Assembly (NCBI RefSeq): GCF_033239625.1
Contig: NZ_BTCK01000027.1
Coordinates: forward strand, 24,743 to 88,742
Length of the DNA: 64,000 nt
Origin: Paenibacillus_T sp033239625
GTDB taxonomy: Bacteria; Bacillota; Bacilli; Paenibacillales; Paenibacillaceae
Direction of reading: 5' to 3'
Shown piece after piece: positions 52,034 through 61,085 of the stretch. The notes below the pieces were generated by a model. The model did not search any database. It was not told where the DNA came from and was given only the letters and a program-made list of their open reading frames with translations. The translations under genes were made by a program, and so were the position numbers. Numbering within the stretch: position 1 is the first letter of the stretch; every line of letters starts with the position of its first letter.

Positions 52034-52332
52034 ATCAAGAAGATTCCCGAATTGATAGATGACTCGAAGATCAATCACACGGTGTCTCATATTGAATGGG
52101 TGAAAAACGTGGTCTTTCACGATCGAGCTAGAACCGTATCGTTCCGGACGCTGGACGGCAAGCAGTATTTCTTTGACATGGAGACTGGAGAGCGAATAAA
52201 TTCAGGTAAATATAACGTCATCTGGCTTGTCGCGTGGTGGAATCACCACCTAACGGTCAGGCCTATACGATCGACAACGAGCTAAGCAGAGAAATGAGCG
52301 GTTTGATCTACGAAGCTGACGTAGAGAGATAG
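52031..52332 (+). pseudogene. Frameshifted gene fragment of unknown family
   Basis: One frame reads DSKINHTVSHIEWVKNVVFH, TVSFRTLDGKQYFFDMETGE. After about 52240 another frame continues GQAYTIDNELSREMSGLIYE and stops at 52332. No start site is present because the frame begins in the terminator T-run. It looks like a truncated, frameshifted relic. The remaining bases to 52450 show nothing. Confidence 0.35.
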
Positions 52333-52450
52333 GCGGAAATTTATCTCTTCTGTGGCCCAATATGAATGAGAATGGTGTAAGCACGAAGGGTGTCGCACTT
52401 GAAAGTTCAGAAAAACTAAAGGGGATTAAAAATACACCCCCTAAAAAAAG

Positions 52451-52476
52451 AAATCAGCCAATAAAACGGGCTGACC
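52451..52476 (-). terminator. Terminator of purF
   Basis: On the reverse strand TCAGCCC and GGCTGA pair around an eight-base loop, followed by TTTCTTTTTTT. Confidence 0.7.
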
Positions 52477-52488
52477 TCATAATATGAC

Positions 52489-53967
52489 CTAGCAGCAGGA
52501 ACTTTTCTCCGAAGTCGGGTCAACCGGCGTCGGGTAATCGTTATCGAAGCAAGCCATACACATGCCCCGATTGAATTCGCCATCGTTGCCTCCGACTGCC
52601 TTGATAAAGCCTTCGTTGCTCAAGAAGTAGAGCGAATCCGCGTCGATAGCCTGACGGATTTCCTCCAAGCTCTTCTGCGACGCGATCAGCTCCTTGCGGT
52701 CCGGCGTGTTGATGCCATAGTAGCACGGGTTCTTGAACGGCGGCGACGTGATGCACACATGCACTTCTGTCGCGCCTGCTTCGCGAAGCAGATTGACAAT
52801 GCGCAGTGACGTCGTGCCGCGGACGATGGAGTCGTCGATCATGACGACGCGCTTGCCTTCCACCACTTTGCGGACTGCGGACACCTTCATTTTCACGCCC
52901 TTCTCGCGCAGCTCCTGAGATGGCTGGATGAACGTCCGGCCCGTATATTTGTTCTTGATCAAACCAAGCTCATATGGAATCCCCGTCTGCTCAGCGTACC
53001 CGATCGCCGCGGAAATGCTCGAATCCGGCACGCCGATCACGATGTCTGCATCGATGAACGCTTCAAGCGCCAGTTGCCGCCCCATCCGTTTACGCGCGGA
53101 ATGAAGGTTGATGCCGTTGATGTTGCTGTCGGGACGGGCAAAATAAATGTACTCCATCGCGCAAGTCGCGCGGCGCTCCAACCGTTCGAAACGGTCGACT
53201 CGCAGACCGTCCTTATCGAGAATGAGCAGCTCGCCCGGCTGGACATCGCGCTCATAGATCGCCCCAACGGTTTCGAGTGCGCAGGTCTCCGACGCAAACA
53301 CATAACCGTCGCCCATGCGCCCCATAACGAGCGGACGCAGGCCATGCGGATCGGAAGCGACTAGCAGCTTGTCGTTCGTCATGATGAGAAAAGCGAAGCC
53401 GCCGATAATGCGCTGCAGTGCGTCTTTCGCCGCGCTGACGAAGTCCTTGCTCGAACGGGCAATCAGATGCGCGATGACTTCCGTGTCGCTCGTCGTTTGG
53501 AAGATCGAGCCTTGGCTCTCAAGTTCCTTGCGAATGGAAGGCGCGTTCACGATGTTGCCGTTCGTCGCTACACCGAGGTCGCCGTCGCGATAGTTGAAGA
53601 TGAGCGGCTGTGCGTTCGCCAGCTTGCTCTCGCCTGAGGTCGAATACCGCACATGCCCGATGACGCGGTCACCGGGCAAGTATTCCAGCGCAGCTTGGTT
53701 GAATACTTCTTTGACGAGTCCCATGTCGCGGTGGTACGAAAACTTTCCGGTCTCGGACTCCACAGTTGCCATCCCGGCACTCTCTTCGCCCCGGTGCTGC
53801 AGCGCGTGAAGTCCATAATAGCCGAGTGAGCAGGCATTCGGCACATTAAATGCGCCGAACACGCCGCACTCCTCACGCAATTTATCGAAAATATCGTCAT
53901 GACCGATGCCTTCGTTATAATGATCACCAGTCCACAGCTTCGGAAGCTGTTTTATATCATCAGACAT
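52489..53967 (-). CDS. purF: Amidophosphoribosyltransferase PurF
   Basis: The 492-residue protein makes phosphoribosylamine from PRPP and glutamine, the first step of purine synthesis. The Ntn glutaminase nucleophile is Cys34 in REECGVFGAF; residues 1-33 would be a propeptide, longer than the 11 residues of B. subtilis PurF. YYGLHALQHRGEESAGM and the PRPP loop VVMIDDSIVRGTTSLRIV are clear. C-terminal cysteines resembling the Fe-S ligands (NRGMCMACFDND) and a terminal SSCC are present. The ATG at 53967 follows AAAGGATG. It stands alone rather than in a pur operon, so it may be a second copy. Confidence 0.94.
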   Translation of the reverse strand: MSDDIKQLPKLWTGDHYNEGIGHDDIFDKLREECGVFGAFNVPNACSLGYYGLHALQHRGEESAGMATVESETGKFSYHRDMGLVKEVFNQAALEYLPGDRVIGHVRYSTSGESKLANAQPLIFNYRDGDLGVATNGNIVNAPSIRKELESQGSIFQTTSDTEVIAHLIARSSKDFVSAAKDALQRIIGGFAFLIMTNDKLLVASDPHGLRPLVMGRMGDGYVFASETCALETVGAIYERDVQPGELLILDKDGLRVDRFERLERRATCAMEYIYFARPDSNINGINLHSARKRMGRQLALEAFIDADIVIGVPDSSISAAIGYAEQTGIPYELGLIKNKYTGRTFIQPSQELREKGVKMKVSAVRKVVEGKRVVMIDDSIVRGTTSLRIVNLLREAGATEVHVCITSPPFKNPCYYGINTPDRKELIASQKSLEEIRQAIDADSLYFLSNEGFIKAVGGNDGEFNRGMCMACFDNDYPTPVDPTSEKSSCC

Positions 53968-54031
53968 GGAATCGCATCCTTTCAGACTCTTCACTTGTTC
54001 AATCGGCGCGTTGCTAACGAATGTGACGGAA

Positions 54032-54421
54032 TTAGTTCAATAATGCGTAGTCGCCTGCGCCGGTAAGCGCCACGCCGATAACGACAACGAGAACGATAAG
54101 CGGCAGCTCGATGCCGTTCGACGTCGACCAAAGGCCGTTCTTGCCGTGGACTTTCACGATTGCTCCAACCATTGTAAGGGCGATCAGTACGGCGCCAACA
54201 ACGGTAAGCAATCCTGCACCGAACAGGACACCGCCGATAAGTTCCATCAGGCCGGATACGACAGCCATTGCGACACCAGGCTTAATGCCTACCGATTCCA
54301 TCCAGCCCCCGGTTCCTTTCGGACCATAGCCGCCGAACCAGCCGAACAATTTCTGTGCGCCGTGCCCGATAAACAGCAAACCAATTACGATACGAATGAG
54401 AAGCAAGCCTAAGTCCATCAT
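54032..54421 (-). CDS. DoxX family membrane protein
   Basis: The 129-residue protein has four membrane helices. It begins with the DoxX motif LLIRIVIGLLFIGHGAQKLF, followed by GWFGGYGPKGTGGWME and VSGLMELIGGVLFGAGL. DoxX proteins of Gram-positives (such as MhqP) are linked to quinone and thiol stress. The start is set by GGAGG about 8 bases before ATGATG at 54421. Palindromes resembling MhqR boxes lie upstream. Confidence 0.88.
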   Translation of the reverse strand: MMDLGLLLIRIVIGLLFIGHGAQKLFGWFGGYGPKGTGGWMESVGIKPGVAMAVVSGLMELIGGVLFGAGLLTVVGAVLIALTMVGAIVKVHGKNGLWSTSNGIELPLIVLVVVIGVALTGAGDYALLN

Positions 54422-54458
54422 TGTAATCATCCTCCAAAGGGTTAGTATAAATTTAATA

Positions 54459-54474
54459 ATCTTAAAATTAAGAT
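54459..54474. promoter_or_regulatory. Palindrome in the DoxX promoter region
   Basis: ATCTTAA and TTAAGAT are perfect inverted arms separated by two bases, 38 bases upstream of the DoxX start. It resembles MarR-type operators. Confidence 0.5.
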
Positions 54475-54621
54475 ATTTGCGTAAAAAAAAGATACTTGTG
54501 TGTTTCATCAACAGTTAAGCGGACTATTCCAAACAACTTCGATCGGGTACATGACACGTTCAGTACATTTATCTTACCAGGCAGTTCCTACATGACACCG
54601 CACCTCCAATTGTTGATCGAA

Positions 54622-54653
54622 TATCTCGAAATCGAATATCTTAATATTGAGAT
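54622..54653. promoter_or_regulatory. Two overlapping MhqR-like palindromes
   Basis: TATCTCGAAATCGAATAT and the adjoining ATCTTAATATTGAGAT resemble the known B. subtilis MhqR box TATCTCGAATTCGAGATA. The rest of 54475-54871 shows no gene. Confidence 0.4.
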
Positions 54654-54871
54654 AATAATAAAACGAGGATTATTGATTGTCAATATGTTATTTTTCAATA
54701 CGTCTGATGCATTGTTTATAACAGAAAAAACCTCGCTCGCACGTAAGGCTTGCGGTTAACGGAATGGAAGATTTATGCAGATGTATGTTAAAATCTAGTT
54801 TGTTTAATACGTGGTATATAGTGAGCAAGAGCAAAATCATTTTTCATTCTATTATGCGGAGGTAACGACCC

Positions 54872-55561
54872 TTGACTAGTCACGAAGAAATTTATCAGGA
54901 CTCATCGCTGCTATACGAAGAAATGATTAGTCGGCAGCCCGATCTTACAGGGATCATTAAGGAGATCAAACCTTTTCAAGGGCTTGATGTATTGGACTTA
55001 GGCGCTGGATCGGGCAGACTTTCGAGCATTATCGCATCAGAGGCGAAGTCATTGATTAGTACGGACATTTCAAGTGCGATGCTGGAGCTGCTCGATAAGA
55101 AGCTGACACTGCGTGGACTGAATCGGAATTGGATCACGGCAGTGGCGGACCATCGCAGTCTACCCATTGCTGACGCTTCTATTGATCTGGCAGTCTCGGG
55201 CTGGAGCATCTGTTACCTGACGAACACGGATAATTCCGATTGGGAGCAAAATCTGGCGTTCGTGCAGGACGAGCTTACTCGTGTTGTAAGGCCGAATGGT
55301 ACGATCATCATCTTCGAAACGATGGGGACGGGTACGGAAACGCCTAACCCGCCTGAATTCCTGACGGCTTACTACGACCAACTTGTAAACAAATATGGTT
55401 TCGAGCACAAGTGGATCCGGACGGACTATACGTTTGGAGATGTGACAGAGGCGAAGCAGAAGACGGAGTTTTTCTTCGGTACAGAGCTGGCTCAGCGAAT
55501 AGAAGAGAACGGCTGGTCAACCGTACCCGAGTGTGCAGGGATCTGGTGGAAGCACCTGTAA
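54872..55561 (+). CDS. Class I SAM-dependent methyltransferase
   Basis: The 229-residue protein has methyltransferase motif I in LDVLDLGAGSGRLSSIIA (about residues 34-51). The acidic residue of motif II is in LISTDISSAMLELL, and motif III-like DASIDLAVSGWSICYL and FETMGTGTETPNPPEF follow. It is a Methyltransf_11/25 type; the acceptor is unknown. It starts with TTG, supported by GCGGAGG about 10 bases upstream. No co-transcribed neighbour. Confidence 0.9.
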   Translation: MTSHEEIYQDSSLLYEEMISRQPDLTGIIKEIKPFQGLDVLDLGAGSGRLSSIIASEAKSLISTDISSAMLELLDKKLTLRGLNRNWITAVADHRSLPIADASIDLAVSGWSICYLTNTDNSDWEQNLAFVQDELTRVVRPNGTIIIFETMGTGTETPNPPEFLTAYYDQLVNKYGFEHKWIRTDYTFGDVTEAKQKTEFFFGTELAQRIEENGWSTVPECAGIWWKHL

Positions 55562-55630
55562 GGGTGTGAGCTGAGTTATGGCTGGCGGTTGATATTGCGC
55601 TTATTTTCCCTCAAAACGCCTTCTCGAATT

Positions 55631-55764
55631 CTAACAGTTGCCACAGAGCTTATCGACCTAGTTATTGGGCAAAAAACCGGCATTCTAGCACAATAACTTT
55701 ACTGATAACTGTTACGCCTCAAATCGGGCTAATCACCTCAAGAAGCTGCTGTGGCAACCGTTAG
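55631..55764. repeat. Dispersed repeat family A, copy 4 (best-preserved ends)
   Basis: The left end CTAACAGTTGCCACAG and the right end, read in reverse, CTAACGGTTGCCACAG match at 15 of 16 positions as terminal inverted repeats of a 134-bp element. The rest of the 395-base gap up to 55956 shows nothing else. Confidence 0.75.
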
Positions 55765-55956
55765 AAGGCAATGATCAGGCACTCTCACAACAGAGCTGCT
55801 GCGATGATTAGTCGTCGCGCATTACACCAAGCATCACGCAACACAGTGCTCGCACAGCGCAGTGTTCCTACCATTGTACGCAGCTCGTATTCGCCACTCA
55901 ACACAAACCGCTCAGTAGAGCACAAGCTCACAGTGCACCCCGCCACCACTACCTGC

Positions 55957-56808
55957 TCACTTCGCATGCAGCTTCCGCCAAGCGAGCGGACTCATCTCCG
56001 TATGCCGCTTGAAGCAGCTTGAGAAGTAGGGCACGAAGTTGAATCCTACATATTCCGCGATGTGTGCGACGGACCATTCGGTCTTGATCAACAGCAGCTT
56101 GGCTTGTTCGAGCCGGTACTGCATCAGATATTCCATCGGGGTGCAATGGTAGATTTCCTTCATGCAGCGCACCACATAGTTCGGGTGAAAATGGAGCGCC
56201 TCCGCCAATGTCTCATTCGACACATCTTTCTGATAGTGCAGCCGCAAGTACGCCTCCGTCCGCTCCGCCAGCCGCATGACGGCATTCGTCGTGCTGTCCC
56301 CCGTGTCCCCCTCCTCCAACAGATGGATGAGGTCCATAAAATGCTGCTGCTCCCGCCAATAAGCAGTCGAGCTGGTCGTCTGCGTGTAAGCGAGCATTTG
56401 CTCCAGCAGCTGCTCAATGCGGGCGAACTGCCGCGGCGCCGTATACTGCGGCACCCTCAGCTTATACGGATTCGCCCACGCATGCCGAATCATCATGGAA
56501 TAATCCGCTTCACTGAATGAACTGAAATTCCCCTCATATACAAAATGAATCCAATAAAAGATCGTTTCTTCCTCGCAAGGCGCGGTCGTATAGTGATAGC
56601 GGTCGGGAAGCAGCAGCAGCGACTGGCCCGGCCCAACGTCCCACTGCAATTCGTCCTCGCCGATATAAAGCGTCCCCTTCACGACGAACAGCCAATCGAA
56701 TATGCCAAGGTTGCGCCGATTCGGATGCTGCTCGCCCTTCGCGTATTGATTGCGTCCGATCGTGATGTAGTAGGGCAGCGGAGGGAGCTCGAATAGGATT
56801 TTGCTCAT
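55957..56808 (-). CDS. AraC family transcriptional regulator
   Basis: The 283-residue protein has an N-terminal cupin-like ligand domain (about 15-150: GQSLLLLPDRYHYTTAP) and two C-terminal AraC helix-turn-helices (NETLAEALHFHPNYVVRCMK and WSVAHIAEYVGFNFVPYFSS). It is divergent from the GH127 gene and probably activates it in response to an arabinose-containing sugar (inferred). The start at 56808 follows AAAGGTGATCG; an earlier in-frame start lies at 56862. Confidence 0.92.
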   Translation of the reverse strand: MSKILFELPPLPYYITIGRNQYAKGEQHPNRRNLGIFDWLFVVKGTLYIGEDELQWDVGPGQSLLLLPDRYHYTTAPCEEETIFYWIHFVYEGNFSSFSEADYSMMIRHAWANPYKLRVPQYTAPRQFARIEQLLEQMLAYTQTTSSTAYWREQQHFMDLIHLLEEGDTGDSTTNAVMRLAERTEAYLRLHYQKDVSNETLAEALHFHPNYVVRCMKEIYHCTPMEYLMQYRLEQAKLLLIKTEWSVAHIAEYVGFNFVPYFSSCFKRHTEMSPLAWRKLHAK

Positions 56809-56939
56809 GAATCGATCACCTTTACAGTTGTGTGGAATTTTATAAGAAATCGTTTGGTTCATTCATAGAATATCGCTAGAAATAAGGATAAACTTATATC
56901 ATTGAATAATCAAATCGTATATATTGGAGCGATATAGAC

Positions 56940-59243
56940 ATGACGAGAACAACGCTGCTCGATGGTATATTCCAAGCATCGCAAGAAACGGGCAAGAGCT
57001 ACCTGATCACCCATGATGTGGATCGCCTTATGGCGCCTTGCTACGAGGCTGCTGGCCTTACGCCGAAGAACGAACGTTACGGCGGCTGGGAGTCGACGGC
57101 TATCGCAGGACATTCGGTGGGACACTTCTTGTCGGCAGCGGCTGCGATGTACGCCGTAACTGGCGACGAAGTGATTCTCGCTAAGTTGAACTATACAGTG
57201 GATGAGCTGGCTTACGTACAGTCATATGATGCAGACGGTTATGTAAGCGGATTCCCAAGGAAGTGTTTCGATAATGTGTTCTTCGGCAACGGAGATTTTG
57301 AGGTTCATAACTTTGGACTCGGCGGTTCGTGGGTTCCTTGGTACAGCATCCACAAAATCTATGCGGGTCTTATCGATGCATACAATCTGGCGGGCAACGA
57401 GAAGGCGCTGCAGGTTGTTGTGAAGCTGTCCGATTGGGCGAAGAAAGGCACCGACAACCTATCGGACGAGCTGTTCCAACGCATGCTCATCTGCGAGCAT
57501 GGCGGCATGAACGAAGCGATGGCCGACCTTTATACGATTACAGGCGACAAAGATTATCTCGATCTGGCAATCCGCTTCTGCCATCAAGCGATTCTGGAGC
57601 CGCTCTCCCGCGGTGTCGATGAGCTGGAAGGCAAGCATGCCAATACGCAGATCCCGAAAGTAATCGGAGCAGCGAAGCTGTACGACATTACGGGCGAAGC
57701 CAAATACCGCGCAATGGCGGAATATTTCTGGGATGAAGTGACGCGCAATCGCTCGTACATTATCGGCGGCAACAGCATCTTCGAACATTTCCGTGCGAAG
57801 AACACAGAGAAGCTGGGTGTCGAGACAGCGGAGACGTGCAATACGTACAACATGCTCAAGCTGACGCGCCTTCTGTTCCGTTGGACGCCTAAGGCGGAAT
57901 ATATGGATTTCTACGAGCGTGCGCTCTACAACCATATTCTTGCTTCGCAGGATCCTGATACGGGTGCCAAAATGTACTTCATCTCAACCGAACCTGGCCA
58001 TTTCAAAGTATACGGCACGCATGACCATTCGTTCTGGTGCTGCACAGGTACGGGCATGGAGAACCCAGCGCTCTATCCGCGTGATATTTATTATTCGGAT
58101 AAAGATGCGGTATACGTCAATTTGTTCATCGGTTCCCGCGCGGTGCTTGAGGATCGCAATGTGACCATTACTCAGCAGACAGAATTCCCTGCGACAGACA
58201 AGACGACGATCGCGATCGAGCAAGCGGACAATGCAAGCTTCAAGCTTCGCATCCGCGTTCCTTACTGGGTAGCTGGCGCAGTGACGGCTGTCGTGAACGG
58301 AACCGAAATAATCTCAAGCTCGACGAACGGTTATCTCGAGATCGAACGCAGCTGGAATACGGGCGACAAGGTCGAAGTGACGCTGCCGATGGATCTGCAC
58401 GTGCATCGTGCGAAGGATGACGACAAGAAAGTCGGCTTCATGTATGGTCCAATCGTTCTCGCCGGTGCGCTCGGCACAGAGAACTTCCCAGAGTGCGACA
58501 TCATCGATAACCACCTGAAACTGCACCATCACCCGATTATCAAGGTGCCGGTTCTTGTAACGGACGAGACGGATGTGAAGTCGTGGATCAAGCCGATCGA
58601 AGGCCAGCCGCTGGCATTCGAGACGGAAGCGGTTGGCGAGCCGGATGGCCAACGCGTGAAGCTTATTCCATTCTTCCAGCTGCATCATCAACGCTACACG
58701 ATTTATTGGTCGCTCATGAACAAGGAGCAATATGCTACTTATGTAGATGAAGAGAACGCAGAGCGCGAGTATCTCCACGAGATTACGATCGACGTCGTGA
58801 AGCCGCATGAGCAGCAGTCCGAGGTTGAGCATGACGGTCAATCGGACAATTCGCATTCGGGATATTCCGTACATGCGCATGAAGGCTTCCGCGTTGCGGA
58901 ACCAGGCGGCTACTTCAGTTACCGCATGGCAGTCCAAGCAGACAAAGCGCATGCTCTGCAAGTGACTTACTACGGAAGCGACGGTGCGGTTCATCGGGAG
59001 AACGGACGAGTCGAGCGTGAGTTCGATATCCTCGTGAATGGCCAGTCTATCGGACGTCAACGTCTCGAAGCGGAGCATCGCGAGAAGCTGTTTGACGTTA
59101 TGTATGATATTCCTAGCGAGTTCATCAGCGGCGCTGAGAACGTGGAAGTGAAGTTCGTATCGGCGAACGGCGGCATTGTCGGCGGCGTATTCGGCATCCG
59201 CATGATCGACCGTGCACGTTATGAAGAGTTGAGCAAATCCTAG
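56940..59243 (+). CDS. GH127 beta-L-arabinofuranosidase
   Basis: The 767-residue protein is of the GH127/DUF1680 family. The (alpha/alpha)6 barrel includes GGWESTAIAGHSVGHFLSAA, WYSIHKIYAGLIDAYN and EHGGMNEAMADLYTITGD. The zinc/cysteine active site is visible as GlxThrCys at 298-300 (Glu298, Cys300) and the Cys367-Cys368 pair in HSFWCCTGTGMEN; by analogy with HypBA1 Cys367 is the nucleophile and Cys368 a zinc ligand. Beta-sandwich domains follow. Cytoplasmic, no signal peptide. It would remove beta-L-arabinofuranose from glycans such as arabinogalactan-protein or extensin fragments. The divergent AraC gene is the likely regulator. Confidence 0.93.
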   Translation: MTRTTLLDGIFQASQETGKSYLITHDVDRLMAPCYEAAGLTPKNERYGGWESTAIAGHSVGHFLSAAAAMYAVTGDEVILAKLNYTVDELAYVQSYDADGYVSGFPRKCFDNVFFGNGDFEVHNFGLGGSWVPWYSIHKIYAGLIDAYNLAGNEKALQVVVKLSDWAKKGTDNLSDELFQRMLICEHGGMNEAMADLYTITGDKDYLDLAIRFCHQAILEPLSRGVDELEGKHANTQIPKVIGAAKLYDITGEAKYRAMAEYFWDEVTRNRSYIIGGNSIFEHFRAKNTEKLGVETAETCNTYNMLKLTRLLFRWTPKAEYMDFYERALYNHILASQDPDTGAKMYFISTEPGHFKVYGTHDHSFWCCTGTGMENPALYPRDIYYSDKDAVYVNLFIGSRAVLEDRNVTITQQTEFPATDKTTIAIEQADNASFKLRIRVPYWVAGAVTAVVNGTEIISSSTNGYLEIERSWNTGDKVEVTLPMDLHVHRAKDDDKKVGFMYGPIVLAGALGTENFPECDIIDNHLKLHHHPIIKVPVLVTDETDVKSWIKPIEGQPLAFETEAVGEPDGQRVKLIPFFQLHHQRYTIYWSLMNKEQYATYVDEENAEREYLHEITIDVVKPHEQQSEVEHDGQSDNSHSGYSVHAHEGFRVAEPGGYFSYRMAVQADKAHALQVTYYGSDGAVHRENGRVEREFDILVNGQSIGRQRLEAEHREKLFDVMYDIPSEFISGAENVEVKFVSANGGIVGGVFGIRMIDRARYEELSKS

Positions 59244-59285
59244 TTTATAGCAGCATGTAACGAGTGCGTTACACGAACCTTAATG

Positions 59286-59326
59286 AACCGCCCTGCTGGC
59301 CGAATAGGCTGGCAGGGCGGTTTTGT
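59286..59326 (+). terminator. Terminator of the GH127 gene
   Basis: AACCGCCCTGC and GCAGGGCGGTT pair, with a further CTGGC/GGCTGG extension, then TTTGTC. Confidence 0.82.
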
Positions 59327-59336
59327 CGCGCAGAAC

Positions 59337-60917
59337 TTATCCAGTGGAGGTTAAACGGGAAGAATCTGCGGCTGCCGCAGCGCGTGTTTTTCGATCATGG
59401 CGCGTTAGCAGAGCGAAAGCAATAGTGCCGCATAAGAGACTGGCGGCCGAAGCTGCCAGCAGCAGGTCGTGCATCCCTTCGACGAACAGCGATGCTCCAG
59501 CGGAAGCGGCCGTCTGCCGCCATTGCTCTGGCAGCGCGAGCAGAGCCTCAGTCTGAGCCGGCCCGCTGGACATCGCTTCGACTGCTTTCTCGCGTAATCC
59601 ACTTGGGAGGCCAAGCTCGATGAGAAGGCTGGGTCCATCGTTGCGAAGACGACTCGTGACGAAGATGCCGGCCAGCGCAACCCCGAACACGGCGCTCATT
59701 TGGCGGAATGTGTTCATAATGCCGGAGGCGATGCCGGCCTGTTCTGGCCTAGCAGCGCTCATTAGCGCAACTGTCGATGAAGATCCAGCGAGCGCAATGC
59801 CGAGGCCGATAAGCGCCATTGCCCATGCGTATGACCAATAACCGGCTCCGGGTTCGACGGTCGTCAAGCCGTAGAGCCCAGCAGCGGCTATCAACGATCC
59901 CAAAGGTACAAGGACACGCGGCGGAACAAGGGAGGCAATTGGACTTCCGAATATGGAGCCGAACATGATGGCAAGCGTAAGGGCAAGGAAGCGAACTCCC
60001 GTGTCTATGGCGCTCAAGTTTTCAACCTGCTGAAAGTACAATGTCATAAGGAATATAACGCCGTATAAGCCGAAAAACGTTAGGAAGTTGGTCATATAGG
60101 CGACGATAAATGCAGGACTACGGAACATGTTTAGGGGCACGAGCGGGTTACGGTGACGAAGTTCCTGAATGAGAAATAGGATACCTGCAGCTGCGGATAA
60201 AGCGAATGAAGCGAGCACTTCAACTGACGACCACCCTGCCGTGTTGCCTTCGATGAGTCCGTACGACAGTGATCCGATCGCTGCGATGAACAGCAGCTGC
60301 CCGACAGCGTCGAACGCCTTGCGCTCATTCGACGCCGAGACGGAAATGCGGAGTTTGGCCGTCAATCCAGCCATTACGATTAGACCTACCGGAACGTTAA
60401 TCCAGAAAATGCTCGCCCAGCCGAACTGTTCGACAAGCCAACCGCCCAATACGGGACCGGCCGCGAGGGCAAGTCCGCCGATGCCTGCCCATATGCCGAT
60501 GGCTTTCGCGCGTGCTGCCGGCGTGTCGTACAATAGCCGGATAATCGCAAGCGAGACGGGCATGAGCAGCGCGCCGAACGCTCCTTGCAGCGTGCGTGCC
60601 GCAATCAGCGCTCCTGACGAATAAGCCAAGGCGCATAGAATGGATGCGACGGTGAAACCGAGCATGCCGGCGAGAAACACTCGCTTGTGGCCGTACCGAT
60701 CGCCAGCTGCTCCGGCTGCAAGAAGCAGCGAGGCGAAGATGATGGCGTACGAATTGAATATCCACTGCAAACCTTCTAGTCCCAGCTTCAGGTCGGTTTG
60801 AATGGCGGGCATGGCGACATTGACAATCGTGGCGTCCAAATAAACGACGAAAACGCCGAAGCACAGCAGGAATAACTGGAGTCCCCGGCTTGTTGATGCT
60901 GATCGTGGTTGAGTCAT
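59337..60917 (-). CDS. MFS exporter, DHA2 (14-helix) family
   Basis: The 526-residue protein has about 14 membrane helices. Motifs are LDATIVNVAMPAIQTDLK, motif A AGDRYGHKRVFLAG and motif C GIWAGIGGLALAAGPVLGG, as in EmrB/QacA/LfrA-type drug exporters. A long extracytoplasmic loop sits before the last helix. The ATG at 60917 is the best start; a site AAAGG lies 13 bases upstream, which is long. The divergent LysR gene is the probable regulator. Confidence 0.9.
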   Translation of the reverse strand: MTQPRSASTSRGLQLFLLCFGVFVVYLDATIVNVAMPAIQTDLKLGLEGLQWIFNSYAIIFASLLLAAGAAGDRYGHKRVFLAGMLGFTVASILCALAYSSGALIAARTLQGAFGALLMPVSLAIIRLLYDTPAARAKAIGIWAGIGGLALAAGPVLGGWLVEQFGWASIFWINVPVGLIVMAGLTAKLRISVSASNERKAFDAVGQLLFIAAIGSLSYGLIEGNTAGWSSVEVLASFALSAAAGILFLIQELRHRNPLVPLNMFRSPAFIVAYMTNFLTFFGLYGVIFLMTLYFQQVENLSAIDTGVRFLALTLAIMFGSIFGSPIASLVPPRVLVPLGSLIAAAGLYGLTTVEPGAGYWSYAWAMALIGLGIALAGSSSTVALMSAARPEQAGIASGIMNTFRQMSAVFGVALAGIFVTSRLRNDGPSLLIELGLPSGLREKAVEAMSSGPAQTEALLALPEQWRQTAASAGASLFVEGMHDLLLAASAASLLCGTIAFALLTRHDRKTRAAAAADSSRLTSTG

Positions 60918-61085
60918 GACTGTTTCACAGCCTTTCTTTCGATTAGTAGGAAGCGGCCAGCACGGTATATTCGGTTGTGCCAGCTGTATTCTCATTGTAA
61001 AATTTGACAACTCATTACGTCTAATTTATTGTTTTCATATATATCATGAATACTGTTTATGAATTGGACGGAAGGGGAATCGGGG

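Noticed and set aside
54496..54759. 87-codon open frame upstream of the methyltransferase gene
   Set aside because: No binding site, contains the palindromic operator-like region, and its translation resembles no protein.
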